Assembly: GCA_003550305.1 (NCBI GenBank)
Contig: QKYT01000059.1
Span: 46,602-105,276, forward strand
DNA length: 58,675 nt
From: Glomus cerebriforme
Taxonomy: Eukaryota; Glomeromycota; Glomeromycetes; Glomerales; Glomeraceae
Direction: 5' to 3'
Shown: positions 1 through 12,145 of the stretch, one piece after another
Numbering within the stretch: the first letter of the stretch is position 1
How the letters are laid out: each line of letters opens with the position of its first letter
Translations under genes and position numbers: made by a program
Notes under the pieces: model-generated
The model's input: the letters and a program-made list of their open reading frames with translations, nothing else
Told to the model about the DNA's origin: nothing
The model's database searches: none

Positions 1-32
<32 letters not shown>

Positions 33-334
33 TTCTTATCAATTTATTAACGTTGTACTATTTCTCGTTTACCACGATTTTATTTAAAAATAAAAATAAT
101 AATAAAATTCGGTGGCGTAATTTCAAGAGGTAGATAGAAAATTTTGTTTACACAACAAATGTTCAATTTGCATCGTTTTTATATCAAAAAAAAAAAAAAA
201 ACTAGAACTCGTTCTAAAACCTGATCTATTCGGAAATTTACATTGTATTTCTTTCAAAATTATATTTATTATCGTTTGACTATTATTAGAATTGAAATTT
301 GGGATGATCGAAATCATAGTCTTTTGATAATAAG

Positions 335-344
335 ATCACGTGAT
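335..344. promoter_or_regulatory. Palindromic E-box ATCACGTGAT
   Basis: A perfect 10-bp palindrome with a CACGTG core lies 115 bp upstream of the NIFK-like start codon. CACGTG is the known core site of fungal bHLH factors of the Cbf1/Pho4 type. Similar boxes occur upstream of several other genes here. The rest of 1-458 is AT-rich with a 31-nt T run at the contig edge and shows no gene. Confidence 0.45.
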
Positions 345-458
345 AATTAATGGTAATTCTTACCAGCATTAAATTTTAAAAATGTATTTTTTTTTTTTAT
401 ATTTTTTCGGAGAGTTTTTTTTTAAAAAAAAAAAAAGATAATCGGATACAATTAAATC

Positions 459-1502
459 ATGGATAAAAATGAAAAAGAAACAACTTTTATAAAATTATCA
501 ACTGAATTATTAAGTAGTAGTGAAGGAGAAGTTAGTTCTGACGAAGAAGACTATAAAGTAAATGATGAGATTGAAGGAGATACACCAACTTTTTCGTTAA
601 ATATAAATAATGAGAAAGCATTAAAGAAGAAGTTAGATTCTATCAAGAATAAGGTAATAATAAATAAAATTTTAATCAAGTTAAAAAGTATATTGTTGAT
701 TTTTTTTTTTTTTGTTGTTGTTGTTTTAGGGTGATAAAATGACTCCAGGTGTTATATATCTTGGAAGAATACCACATGGATTTTATGAAGAACAGATGCG
801 ATCATATTTGGATCAATTTGGAACTGTTAATAAATTAAAATTATATAGAAATAAAAAGGTATATTATTTATTATTCTTTCTTTCTCTCTTTTAATTAATG
901 ATTTTAATTCTTTCTTTTTTTAAAAAATTGTTAGACTGGAAAATCAAGACATTTCGCATTTATTGAATTCGCATCTAATGAAGTTGCAGAAATAGTAGCT
1001 GAAACAATGAACAATTATCCTTTATCTAATCGACTTCTTCGATGTAAGTTTTTTTTTTTTTTCTTATAACGATTGAAAATTATTTTTAATTTGTTTTTAC
1101 TATTATTAATTAGGTAAAATAGTACCTGAAGAAAAAATAAATCAACATATGTGGATAGGTGCTAATAAAGTATATAAACCTGAACCATATCTTAAAGCTG
1201 AATTAAAAAGACGTACTAAAAAGAAATCGTTAAAACAAGTAGAAAATAAAATTCAAAAATTAGTTAAAAAAGAAGAAATGAAACGAAAAAGATTAAAAGA
1301 TTTGGAAATTGATTATGATTTTCCTGGTTATGTAAGTATATTTTTGATTTTGATAAAAAAAAAAAATTTCTATTATTTATTTAAATTATTTATTCATTTT
1401 TATTTGCTTATTTTATAGGCTGCAAGTGTTATGCCGAAATCTAAACATATAATATTTGAAAATTCTGATGATGAAAAAAAGAAAAAGAAAAAGAAAAAGT
1501 GA
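459..1502 (+). CDS. NOP15: NIFK/Nop15-like RRM ribosome-biogenesis protein
   Basis: Five exons (459-653, 730-858, 935-1043, 1114-1331, 1419-1502) give about 244 residues with consistent GT-AG phases. An acidic N-terminus is followed by one RRM at about residues 70-150: RNP2 is VIYLGRIP and RNP1 is SRHFAFIEF. The segment [17 protein letters not shown] closely matches animal NIFK. A basic helical tail ends in a KKKKKKKK tract, a probable nucleolar localisation signal. The family (Nop15 in yeast, NIFK in animals) binds pre-60S particles near ITS2 and is needed for 27S pre-rRNA processing. It is convergent with the next gene. Assignment to this family is secure; orthology to yeast Nop15 is inferred from the single RRM and the tail. 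Confidence 0.88.
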
Positions 1503-2003
1503 TTAGTATAGGGATTTGTGTAAATAAATTTCACATATCAAAATTCCATATTATAAATGTGATGGATTTTTTTTTATCTTAAAATACAAAGTTTTAAACA
1601 ATTGACGTGTTAAAATTTATAAATAATTATTATAACTTAAATTTTTTCTTTTTGTTATGATAAAAGAATAAATTTAATTTATCACAAATGACAGACAAAA
1701 AAAACCTAAATTAAAAAAAACTATATTGCAAATGCATTAGCAATATATATGAATGATTTTTTTTTTATACATAGTGTTACTAAACTAAATGATGTGATTT
1801 TTGATGTTTTATGATGTTTGTTCCTTTTTTTTTAGGATCTAAAACAATGAAAGTTTATGGAAATTAATGATAAATTTTGGGAAAGGAAATTATAAAAGTA
1901 ATATATAATAATTACTATCATTAGGTATAAAGAATTACTTTTGAATAATATTTTGGTTATGCAATAACTCTAATAAAGGAATGTCTTTTTTTTTTTGACA
2001 ACT
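1503..2003. other. Convergent intergenic region
   Basis: AT-rich sequence between the 3' ends of the NIFK-like and UPS2 genes. Homopolymer T and A runs are the only structure I see; it presumably contains both 3' UTRs. Confidence 0.5.
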
Positions 2004-2636
2004 CTACAACTTATCATGTTGTCCCATCAATACATTTTCAAATCCTTGTCGTCCTTGTGCTGCATTATCTCTAAATCGTTGAATGAAAAAGTTCTCTATA
2101 TATCCGGCGAATCGAGAGATTGATTCACCGCATTTGATTCTTGCCTCCTGTTTAAATAATGTTCTAGTGAAAGAAAAAAAAAATGGTTATTAGAAACATA
2201 TCAAATTTAAAAAAACTTGATAATAAAATTTTTGTTAATTATGAAAATATAAATTAATTTTTTGAATTAAATACCTTGATGGGTTAGTTGGATCCTCAGT
2301 ATAAGTAACAGTTTCGGTGACATTAATCAAATGATTCATAGATAAATTGCAACTAGTCATCTTTAACACTTTATTCTGAGGGTCAATTTCACTAACCTCT
2401 CTAGAATAAGATATAGTACAACCACCACATAATCTATTTAACATTCCCGGTATGGTTTGATGGCATGTTATTAAACGTTCAGTTCGAAGTACACCAGTTT
2501 CAGGGTCAACCTTTCGGTCCAAAACATCTATGGCTACAACATGTGGGCAATTATCATTAGGATATTTTCGCCAATTTGCTGCAGAAACTTGAGACCAATT
2601 ATAAAAAAACGTATGTGTAGCTTCAAAAAGCTTCAT
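2004..2636 (-). CDS. UPS2: Ups2-like PRELI/MSF1 lipid transfer protein
   Basis: Two exons (2636-2275, 2163-2004) encode 173 residues, all PRELI/MSF1 domain. The start MKLFEATHTF, then AANWRKYPND, TERLITCHQT, SCNLSMNHL and LFKQEARIKC follow fungal Ups2 closely, and more closely than Ups1/PRELID1. Ups2 moves phosphatidylserine across the mitochondrial intermembrane space together with Mdm35, feeding mitochondrial PE synthesis. The protein is shorter than yeast Ups2, ending soon after the conserved QRFRDNAAQGRQGFENVL segment and lacking the variable tail. The intron is 111 nt with GT-AG ends. The choice of Ups2 over Ups3 cannot be settled by sight. Confidence 0.9.
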
Positions 2637-3279
2637 GATGAAATTTTTTTTTTGAAACCGATCCTTAGAACTTCAAAGGTGTTATGTATTATTTTTGTAT
2701 ATTTAAAAAGGAAAAAATCTTGAATATCGTAAAGGTTATATATATATTAAATCATATAAAAAAAATATAGAAATAATATAACTAAGAGACAGTGATGAGC
2801 ACTTTCTCTAAATTAATTGGAGAAAGAGTTATTACGAGAACAAAAAAAAAAAAAAAAAGAGAAAAAAAAGGTGAAAATTAAACGGGATCACAAAACGGGA
2901 TCTTTATCTTTTTTTTAAATTTTATGATAATCATTATACCCAGATAAGTATAACCTTTTTTTTTTTCATCGAAAATTTTCGATTGGTTATTTTTTTTATA
3001 TGTACAAGTGAAAATAGTTAGGGTTTAACTAAAAACTATTTAATGATTAACGGATGTCATATGTCAGTTTAGTCAGTTTACCAGATTTTCGGAATATCAA
3101 ATGCGCAAGCAAGCATAGTAGATAGATTTAAACGCGGTTTATGTTTGTCGGTTTGTAAATTGTAAAGTCAACAATTTTAGATATTCATAATACTTTATAA
3201 AACTTTTTTTTTCTTTTAAAAAAAAACTTTTTCTAATATTCTTTATAGCATTTTCTGTATAACACTTTGATTTTATCAA
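2637..3279. other. Divergent promoter region
   Basis: About 640 bp between two divergent genes. It is rich in poly-A/T tracts and holds a short direct repeat containing ACGGGATC near 2883-2902. No coding or RNA gene is visible. Confidence 0.5.
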
Positions 3280-4224
3280 ATGGAACCAGAGATCAATCTT
3301 ACACTTCCGAGGAAACGGGAACATCCTGCTGAATTAGATTTAGATCAGTTAGGGACAGAACGGGCTAAAAGACGTTATGTCTCGGAGTTCTTATCCTCTG
3401 AATTAACTGCTTTGTCATTACGTGGAAATGAAAGTAAAGATCGAAAAAAAATTTTTTACCTTTACTTTTGATTCTCTAATTCTTTACAATTTATTTAATA
3501 TAATTATTTGATCTTATTTTACAAAAAAAGGCTTATCAAATAATATCGTTGTACAACCCGAAAATTGTATAATGGACATAGAAGATAATCAAGCAGTTTC
3601 TCCCACAAGACGAAAACATGTGGTCATGGTTACGAATCTTGAGTCGGAAACAGATTCAGAACACAGTGAAGAAGAAAATACCTCGTTTGAGATCCCACGT
3701 GAGATTCGAAAATCATTAAAGAAGATACCAAAAGAATTACTGGTTCCGAGGACGTGCGCATTTTTAATGGATAATCTTTAAATAATATGTTGAGAATATG
3801 TATCTATATAAAATTGAATTTGGCACTGTTTGCTAAATGAAATAAAAAAATTATCCTGCAGGGAAAATCCAGTACGGGCATTGGTTCTATATCAACGACC
3901 TCCTTGGTTGCCTCAAGAATCCTTCACGCAGGTAATAAATAATTTTTATTATCAAGAAAAAAATATATATATAAAATTAAAACCTTAAAAATTTACATGA
4001 AACATTACGATCTCCAGGGAAACAAACCACGGAAGAATAAAGAGATGATGCATGAGCGACGAATTATTGATATTATGGAAAACGGTAAACTTTCGCCAAT
4101 TCCTGAAGATCCAACATCTCCCGCTATCGAAATGGATTTGGACTTTGGTACGAATTTGGAGGGTGAAATTCATAAAAATTATGAAGGATATTTAGGTGAT
4201 GATGATGAAATGATGGAATTGTAA
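3280..4224 (+). CDS. Unrecognised acidic, probably nuclear protein
   Basis: Four exons (3280-3433, 3531-3753, 3862-3931, 4018-4224) join in phase to give about 217 residues. The N-terminus has a basic patch (PRKREH, then ERAKRRYVSEFLSSELTALSL) that could be a nuclear localisation signal with a short helix. A Ser/Glu-rich middle carries DSEHSEEENTSFEIPREI. A distinctive LVLYQRPPWLPQESF block spans exon 3, and the C-terminus is very acidic (DDDEMMEL). No enzyme domain is visible and I do not recognise the family. Splice phases and a clean stop argue for a real gene. The third exon (70 nt) rests on the GTGCGC donor at 3754 and the TGCAG acceptor at 3861. Confidence 0.7.
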
Positions 4225-5463
4225 TTTGCTGGCAAATATAATTAATGTTTTATTTGAAACGTGTCTTCTTATAATGAGAACTAGAATTGCGAGATGAGCT
4301 AAAGATCTTGATATGTTTCAGGTAATTATTTTCTCGTTTCAGATTCCTATTTAATGCAATTGTAAGATTCGGATCTTCATAAATTAAATACATTGATTTA
4401 TGAAATGTAAAGAAATTTCTTTTTTTTTTTATATTATTTTTAACATTGATATATTTTATATTGCCAAATGAATAAATATTATAAGGTGTCATGTGACGGT
4501 TATCAATATTAGTAGATTATCATAATTTTATTTTAATATATATATTATATATAATTAATAATATTTACTATCCATTAATTACGCCTCTTAAAATTAAATA
4601 AAAATCGGGACGTATTAGTATTAGAAATAAGAAATTAAATTTTGAAAAAGAAAAATCTGTTCATAAAGGTAATTTTATTTAAAAAACAAATATATTTTTA
4701 TTAATATTTATAAATTTTATTTTATAGGCTATAATTTTGATTACAATTCTGACTCTTTAAATGAATTATCAATGCAAAAACTTCGTTTTTAGCCTTCAGA
4801 TACTATTATTCATAACAATTAGCAAGAGATCTTGCTGAATTTCTTAGACTCTCATTTCCCTTTCTTATCCCATCCCAACATCAGGAACGTCTTATTAATT
4901 TGCGTAATGCTAATTCAAAGATTTGTAATATGCATATGATGCCCGAACTTTCTGGAACAATTTGATGGATTAATTATTCATTGACCTATCCTTACGATCT
5001 ATCCCCAAAAATATGATGGCATTTCATAAGACTTTGGCCTTAGCTTCATTGTTACAAAAATAGCATATCCAGGGGGTGTTAATTAATGTGACTATCCTCC
5101 TAGGTCCTAGCCATTATTATAAAAATAACACATCTAAAAATAAAAACACTGCATAAACAAATTTCGAGAATGTCTTTCTGCATTTCAGGTGATCGATGAA
5201 ATTACTCTACTGCGCATAGCATATTTTGCAGATATAATTCACATGAACCAATGACGTCTTACTGCACATGATATATACAATTGCATAAGCTACCCACGTG
5301 ATTTGAAAAAAGAAATAAACCAAATAAACCTATACGATCCAGATAATTCTCCTAGGCGGTTACCGGAGAAATAATAGAACTCATCATTGGTGAGACTTTA
5401 CTTTCGTACCTTCCGTCACGATAATAATAGCCTCCATCATATCCATCATATCCATTAAATCCA
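4225..5463. other. Gene-free stretch with a possible decayed ORF
   Basis: AT-rich and without an intact gene. Around 4820-4965 the plus strand reads as a short protein-like stretch (ARDLAEFLRL, then PSQHQERLINLRNANSKIC) closed by a stop. It may be a fragment of a degraded repetitive gene that I cannot name. A CACGTG box lies at 5295-5300, away from any gene start. Confidence 0.35.
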
Positions 5464-5990
5464 TCATCTGCGTGTGGATGGTAAATTATCTGAAGAATTA
5501 GAGTCATAAGTAGCAGGAATAGGTGCGGTTGATTCTCTTACCTCAACTGAATCTAAGCTTTGCTCTTGCACCTTCAATGCATTAATCTGATCATCTGAAA
5601 CCTCCTCTTCGGAATCAATAATAGAGCCTTCTTGATCATCGGGTAATTCAGTGTCGGGATTCTTGGAGAAATAATCAATAATGGTTTGGATTTGACTATC
5701 GGTTAATTCTGCAATAGAATTCGCGGTATACGTTTTGATATACTTGATTTTATCAATTCCTATTTTTTCGGAAAACTCATAAACCTTCCTGGCTCTACTG
5801 ATGCGTTGATATAAAGTTTTTCATTTGGTGTCAGGATTGTGTGCAAGAATAAAATCATAAATCAGTCCTTTGGCTTTTTCATACCCACCTTTCTTTGATC
5901 ATAATTTCATCTACACTTTTATCCAGTCCTATAATAAAGCTTCTCCAGCACAAAATTTCTGCCTGATTAGCCTTTACCCTTTCATTTTCA
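5464..5990 (-). pseudogene. Broken copy of a repetitive family (IGIDKIK motif)
   Basis: The minus strand encodes YEKAKGLIYDFILAHNPDTK, a TGA stop, then LYQRISRARKVYEF, IGIDKIKYIKTY and ELTDSQIQTIIDYFSKNP, followed by an acidic Ser/Glu tail and a stop at 5464. A reading-frame shift lies just upstream of YEKA near 5884. I recognise this pattern from a large, poorly characterised family in Rhizophagus-type genomes (recollection, not searched). The in-frame stop and frameshift make it a pseudogene. It lies downstream of the Crinkler-protease gene on the same strand but is separated from it by about 340 bp. Confidence 0.65.
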
Positions 5991-6330
5991 GCAGTTTATA
6001 TTTTATGAGCCGGACAAAAAGAGTTCATAAATTCAAAAAGACAGATAATATTTTCTTAAATCTTGCTAAATAAATTGGAAAAGTTTTTGCTAAATCTGTT
6101 CGATGAATCACGTTTCGGAATAGAATTTAAATTTGCGATTGTAAAAATATTGCAATTTTATTTTGCTATTGTAATATATTAAAAATTAAAGGATATATAT
6201 TAAAGTACTATTTAGAACACTATGTAGTAATGCTTATTTTAAATGTTATTAAAGAATCGGGGTGTAAAAAAAAAATAATGCAAGTAATTTACACAAACAA
6301 ATCACATATGAGCACACATACAGTAATTAA
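5991..6330. other. Spacer, no gene seen
   Basis: AT-rich spacer between the pseudogene and the 3' end of the Crinkler-protease gene; probably includes that gene's 3' UTR. Confidence 0.4.
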
Positions 6331-8214
6331 TTACATTAACCGAAAATCCATTCCGTTTTGTCTAGCATCATCTAAAATTTTAATGATGGGCACAACGAGA
6401 GTTGCTCCATGATATGCACTGTACGCACACACAATCCCCCATAATATGCCATTTTCATCGAAAACGGGAGATCCTGAATCTCCTTTCGCACCTATGTGTA
6501 ACAAATTAATCATAAGCGGATTGTTTTTGATGAATATGACAGAAAAATGATATTTTAATCAATAACTTACAAAAAGTATCGTTGTATGTATCGAGCACTA
6601 ATATACCCTTGACGAAATCGAACCCCGGAAAATCAGTAAGGGTATATAAATAATCTTTTGCCTTTGCTTCAGTGTGTCCCGTTGTTCTTCCGACCTTTTG
6701 AATAGGTACAAAAGGTTCTTCTAATGCATACAAACCAGTTTTCACAAAACCCTTAATTCCACTAATACCAATGTGAGATCTATACGGATGGTTAATAGGT
6801 TCTGATACGTTACGGTTATTGTTGGTTTCGCAAAAAGAGTAATCAAGCAAGCATCCATACTCATTACGTTTAGAAGATTTATACTGGGTAATCGTAGCAC
6901 AAGTTAAAAAACCCTTAAAAATAAGTGTTAGAATGATAAAGAAAGTATGGTATAACAAAGCATCAATTCATACAATACATTATCTAGTGTGCCCGGTTGA
7001 ATTATTGATCCACCCACCTCTCCTACTGCATGATCTACGGTAAGTAAATATTTTTTTTCTGGTTCTGCTTCTGTCATAAAAAAAGCACCTAGTGTAGCTG
7101 TGCTACTTATAGTAAGGTCTCCGATGCTAATTCCTGGCGACAAGTTATCATGATGTAGGCGATAACTAAGTAGTTCAAATGTCCCGTAACCGATCATTAC
7201 TGGAAACCCCTTAAACTTGGCTGGCACTTTCCTAGCAACAACATCTGATTTTTTTGCCGGATTCAATGCAGCAATGATGTAAGTTTTTCCATCAACCTCT
7301 CCCGGATATGCAAAGACTATTGGAATTACTTTTGCATATTCTTCCGCAAAAAGAACGGAAGCAATATCCATACCACTATTATTAAATATATGTCGAATTT
7401 TACGATCGCCAACTTCCGGAACTGCTTTAGCTTCTAGAACTGTAGATATTAATCAGATGCAGTTATTATCTCATATTTATCTTCAATTATCACATACCTA
7501 CTAAATCACCTAAGTCTTTGCGGAGCTTTCTCAAAACCCTGTTAATTTTTCTTTCATTAAGCACCCTAAGTCGAAATGTAGGCCAGTCCAATGTAATTTT
7601 CAATTCGTGAATATATATCTAGAAGTAAATAAGTTCATGAGATATTTGATCAGGTGTATCAAAACCAGATCTTTACTGACCATTAAGTTTTCCTTAGATT
7701 TTTCGTGTCGATCAGATGCTGTTTGTTGGATGAATTCTTTAAACGAGCTAAATCTTAACCCATTTACTACAATTTTAAATCCTTTAGACGTAAATGTGAT
7801 CAAACCCTCTACTGCACCCTCTGAAGAATTGTTGAAAATAAGATCATTTTGAACAAGTTCCATTTTTTCAGTGCAAATTTTGAAGCTGATACGTGATTCG
7901 ACGAGAATATGTATATTCTTTTCGTCATTATTTAAAAAGAGTTTAAAGAGATCAATATTATCGGTATCTCTCATTTCCAAGCCTCCAAGTTCTTCCCTTA
8001 TATTAAAACAGTTAGTAACGAGTTTGATTAATTTCTCGTCCTGCCCGCAGAAGGGAATATCAACTTTCCACAGCTTGAAAGAAAGATCGTCGAAATTTTG
8101 TTCTTCAAAGATGATCTTTTTGAGTCCCATAACGGTTGCTCCTCTTTTAATATTGATTTTAAAAAATTCAGGAAGGGCGTCGCCTGCAATCAAACAATTT
8201 ATCATGTAATTCAT
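6331..8214 (-). CDS. Crinkler-type N-terminus fused to trypsin-like protease
   Basis: Five exons (8214-7681, 7618-7498, 7439-6979, 6913-6571, 6491-6331) give 539 residues with every phase consistent. Residues 1-106 match the ubiquitin-like header of Crinkler (CRN) proteins: INCLIAGD, LKKIIFEEQ, LWKVDIP (49-55) and terminal IHILVE (101-106). A linker of about 200 residues follows. Residues 315-539 form a chymotrypsin-fold domain: SPGISIGD, TLGAFF, His355 in LLTVDHAVG, candidate Asp396 in CLLDYSF, VGRTTGHT, and Ser492 in AKGDSGSPVF. All three catalytic residues therefore appear present. No signal peptide is obvious. CRN headers are known to be fused to varied C-terminal effector domains; here the C-terminus is a protease. 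Target and location are unknown. The third intron contains a good CTAAC branch site. Confidence 0.85.
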
Positions 8215-8291
8215 GTTCTCGTTATGTTAACAGAAGAGTTTTTAGTAAGCAAAAACGAGGGATCACAGATCAGTTTAAATCATCATGGATT

Positions 8292-8301
8292 GTCACGTGA
8301 T
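8292..8301. promoter_or_regulatory. E-box GTCACGTGAT upstream of the CRN-protease gene
   Basis: CACGTG core 78 bp upstream of the start codon at 8214, in the likely core promoter. It is nearly identical to the boxes at 335, 14727, 18390 and 22579. Confidence 0.45.
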
Positions 8302-9079
8302 ATATTTTCATGTGAAAATATTTGACATATTCCGTAATCTTACTACGAAGTATTACAATTGAACTAGAATAATGACATATGGTTGTATGTACAACAAATG
8401 TATAAGAAAGACATAATTGATAGCGCCCTAATCGCTATTACTCATCTAATATTTCATACGGTTAAGTTCGATGATGAGATAGAATTACTTTTCTCAAGGT
8501 TTCTTTTGTCATGAATTACAGATATTTTGTGATTCATTTTTTGCTTTTTTGCACACGTTATGAAAAAGTTGCTGACGCTGATGAGATGTTAGGAGCGAGA
8601 GTCTTAAGTTAGATCAGGAAGATGGCATAATGATAGTCACGCAATTTTGCTCTTCATCCATTACGTCAACTTTTAACTCATTATTATAAAAAGTTAATTC
8701 TTTTGTTGATAAACGAAATAAGGAATAATATGGGACGCCATCAAGGCGAACAATACTATGGTAAGGATGACAGAAAATGTGTTATCATGTCATAATCATA
8801 AAGACTCTTCACAATTCCAACCAATAGAAACGGCTAATTATATGATAACGTTAATTTCAATGACATATTACTGCGCAGGATATATTTTTGCAAATAGAAA
8901 TAAATAATAATAATAAATCGATTGTATTACTGTAATTATTGTTTTACATTTTAAGTTAAGCCAGGCTGTGCGTCTGTATTATTATAAAATTTCAATTTTC
9001 ACAAGTAAAAAAATCAGTTATTTAAACTTGCTTTTTAGTTTGCATTTTAAGTTTCTGAACTGTTTTAAGATATTTTCTA
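8302..9079. other. Spacer, no gene seen
   Basis: Intergenic DNA between the CRN-protease promoter and the Tigger relic. Only short uninformative reading frames are present. Confidence 0.4.
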
Positions 9080-11749
9080 AAAACGCGTCCATCATCATTT
9101 TTAAATTCATCCATCTTCAGAATCATCTGAAATATCATCCTTATTTTCATCCATTTCTTCTTTAATTAACTTGATGATATCATTTTCATCTAAAATGTCT
9201 TCTGTTAGTATTTCTTCATCCAAATTATTAGAAAAATCATTTATCATCAGATTCCATGCTTAAATCTTTAATCACTTGATCAGTGTCTTCTGTTTCATGA
9301 TTTAGAATGTGTTGCTGTGTTTGTATTGCATTTTCTATATCATTTTCAGTTGAAGTAAACAATATTCTGGGTTTGATCCAATAGTTAAAAATTGTTTCAT
9401 CAGTTACATTTTCCCATGCATCTGCTAGATAGTTAATAGCTTTCTTGATATTAACCTTCTTCTTATTTATGTTCTTTCCTTCTTCAAAAACTTTTAAAAT
9501 ATGCTGGCAATAGTTTCATTTATAATGAGCTTTTGAAGCTTTTAATTATTCCTGCATCAAATGGCTAAAGATGACTTATGGTATTAAGTGGTAGAAAAGC
9601 TACTTCAATATACATCAAATTGAGCTAGAAAATATCTCCACCAATATTATTATGGTGACCTATAAAAATCATTTCAAAGGATTAGTAAGATTTTTAAAAA
9701 ATTATATTAATCTTTAATATAAATGCTTATTACATGTTGATCTTGATATTCTTTGTTGATTTCCATTTGATCTTCTGCATTATGGTTTTGAAGTTGAGGT
9801 AAATCCTGTATCAATATTATTATTATCATTAGAACTATCATTAGAATCAGAATCTGCATTTTTTATAAATTAAAAAAAAAAATATGTTAAATTTTTAAAA
9901 TTAATAGAGATACAACTGTTATAATTACTAAGGAAACGGAAACTGTTTAAGTCCGTCACAATATCAAGATCAAAAATAACCAATTATTTTGTGTTATATT
10001 ATATGTGTTGTATTACATGATCTACACAAGTGTCATGCAACCTTGGCAAAGTGTTATGCCATTACGCGATCTTTTTTAGTATATTTTAGGGGTATTTTTT
10101 AGAAAAGTATTACATAACAGATATTGCATTTTCAAAAAAGGAAATAAAATTGATGCTTGTGACAGGGACAAAAATGGGGGATAAAACATTTTTTGTTAAG
10201 TTATTACAATAAATAGTCCTTCGCTAACACTCTGAACAATTACACAATGAACTATATTAGTATATTAATATTGCTTTATACATGCAAAATGCTGTATGTT
10301 AGCATTTGATTATCTATTAAAAAATTATAATATAGTAAAATACCTTCATTATTTTGCTCTGGTATTACATTTGAAAAAGTATAAGGGTTGAAATGTAATA
10401 GTATGTTATTAAGCAATAACAAAATTTTTTTATTTTGTACTCTAAAATAGATTAACAAATTTATCTAAGCTTTAGGGTTTGCATAGTAATAAATAAAAAG
10501 CCACTCTAAATTAATTTATGAAAGAAATCTTAGACATTTCACATTATCAATTACCTATAGTATAAGTTTATCAGTTTTTGTTACATTGACATTGAGAAGA
10601 ACCATTACTCTAATTTTGTTCTTTTTGACCAAAAATAAGTTTTATTAAAAGTGTTTAATTTGAAAACATTTAATAAAAAAAATCCATTTTATCAAGATTA
10701 TAGATTCAATTAGAAGTAAATCAGCTTAATAGTTTTTATAATTTCAATCATTTCTCTAAAAGAATTTTTAAAGGAGTACTTCCTGCTTTTTCATATATAC
10801 AAAATTTTTGAAGGTTATTATACTTTTTGAACACCTATTAGAAAAGATCAAATCACTTTCTGTATGTTAAATACTTGAGCAAAAATTATAGCCTTTTCTT
10901 TAATTAATAAATCCATTAAGATGATTCTTCTGGCTGTTATATTTTCTACTCATAGGCCCATAGTATATTCTAATAATAGAAATTTAACCTCTCTATACCT
11001 GAGTTTTTTAGAGGTTTCATAAGATAGTAAAAAGTTTAAAATACTAAAAAGAAAAAACTGCTTGCTTAAAAGTTTTGTTAAAAATTTTAGCACTAACTAC
11101 AGCCTTCCATTTGTCCTTTTTTTTAGGATTTTAGATATAGTACTTCAGTCAATTATTATGTTTAAATATTTTTCATTAAAATACTAAGCAATTTCATAGT
11201 AATTTTATTTCTATTAGCTTCTGATTATTCACATATTTGACATTAAGATTCAGTTATTACTAATAGCTGTACAGTATTATTTAAAATTTTAAAAGAGAAG
11301 CATAATGAGAAAGATATGAGAAAATATTAAAAAGGGTATTTTATAAGTTGTAATAATTTAAATGATCATAGTAATTTAAAAATCATGATATTTATACAGA
11401 TATTGATGAATCAAATTTGAAAATGACATATATTACAAATGATATATATTGAAATAAATTACAAATGAAATTTTTAAAAAAATTTTTTGACAAAAGAAAT
11501 TAAAGAATTGCTATAATTATAGCCAATTAAATTTTATTAATTTTTGATGAATTAGAAATTGGTGACTATAAAAAGGTAAAATTACTTATAAAAATGATAT
11601 ATTTATTACAAATCATATGGTGATAATGATTATAATTGATTTGTAACTATAGAGAAATAAATTAACTAAGTTAAGTTTGTTTTATAAAATTAGATTCTTA
11701 TATAGAAGTATAACTATATAGGGTGTGATTATATAGAGATCTGACTGTA
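9080..11749 (-). pseudogene. Decayed Tigger/pogo-like transposon (DDE_1)
   Basis: The minus strand near 9420-9600 reads FLPLNTISHL, stop, PFDAGIIKSFKAHYK, the conserved C-terminal part of Tigger/CENP-B type DDE_1 transposases, followed by WENVTDETIFNYWIKPRILF. Further upstream on the same strand (about 10750-10930) are KVYNLQKFCIYEKAGSTPL and LMDLLIKEKAIIFAQVFNI, matching the HTH_Tnp_Tc5 region and the linker before the catalytic domain. Many stops and frameshifts interrupt it. The right end near 11721-11749 (GGTGTGATTATATAGAGATC then TGACTGTA) resembles the ends of the MITE at 19002-19190. I could not find the left terminal repeat. The limits are approximate. Confidence 0.6.
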
Positions 11750-12145
11750 CTATAATTGTGAACTTGAATTTATTACTTAAACTATTATAGATAAGAAAAT
11801 ATTCTGTTTTACTTCTATACTATTCACTATGTAATTCATAATTTCCATATTTTCCATCACAGATAAGGTATGGTAAACTCTATGATTAAGTAAATGCAAA
11901 ATTATAATTATCAATTCCTCTAAAATTATTTTAGAATCTCAAGTATGTAAAATACTCTAATACAGATCTAATAATTAATTCTGAATAAAGTTTGGCTTCA
12001 AAAGTGATAGGAGGGATAAGCCTATCTTTTTATATTAACTTAAAGCTAGAGTATTCAGTTTTCTTCTGAAAAAGTATAGCTTTAAGGGAAGATTTCTTAT
12101 TTTATATTTTTTGTATAAATTGGAACGAATCTTATTTGTTAAAAT
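11750..12145. other. Spacer, no gene seen
   Basis: AT-rich DNA between the Tigger relic end and the long hairpin; nothing recognisable. Confidence 0.4.

Noticed and set aside
1..31. Poly-T as a functional tract or poly-A tail remnant
   Set aside because: At the very edge of the window; may be a contig-end artefact.
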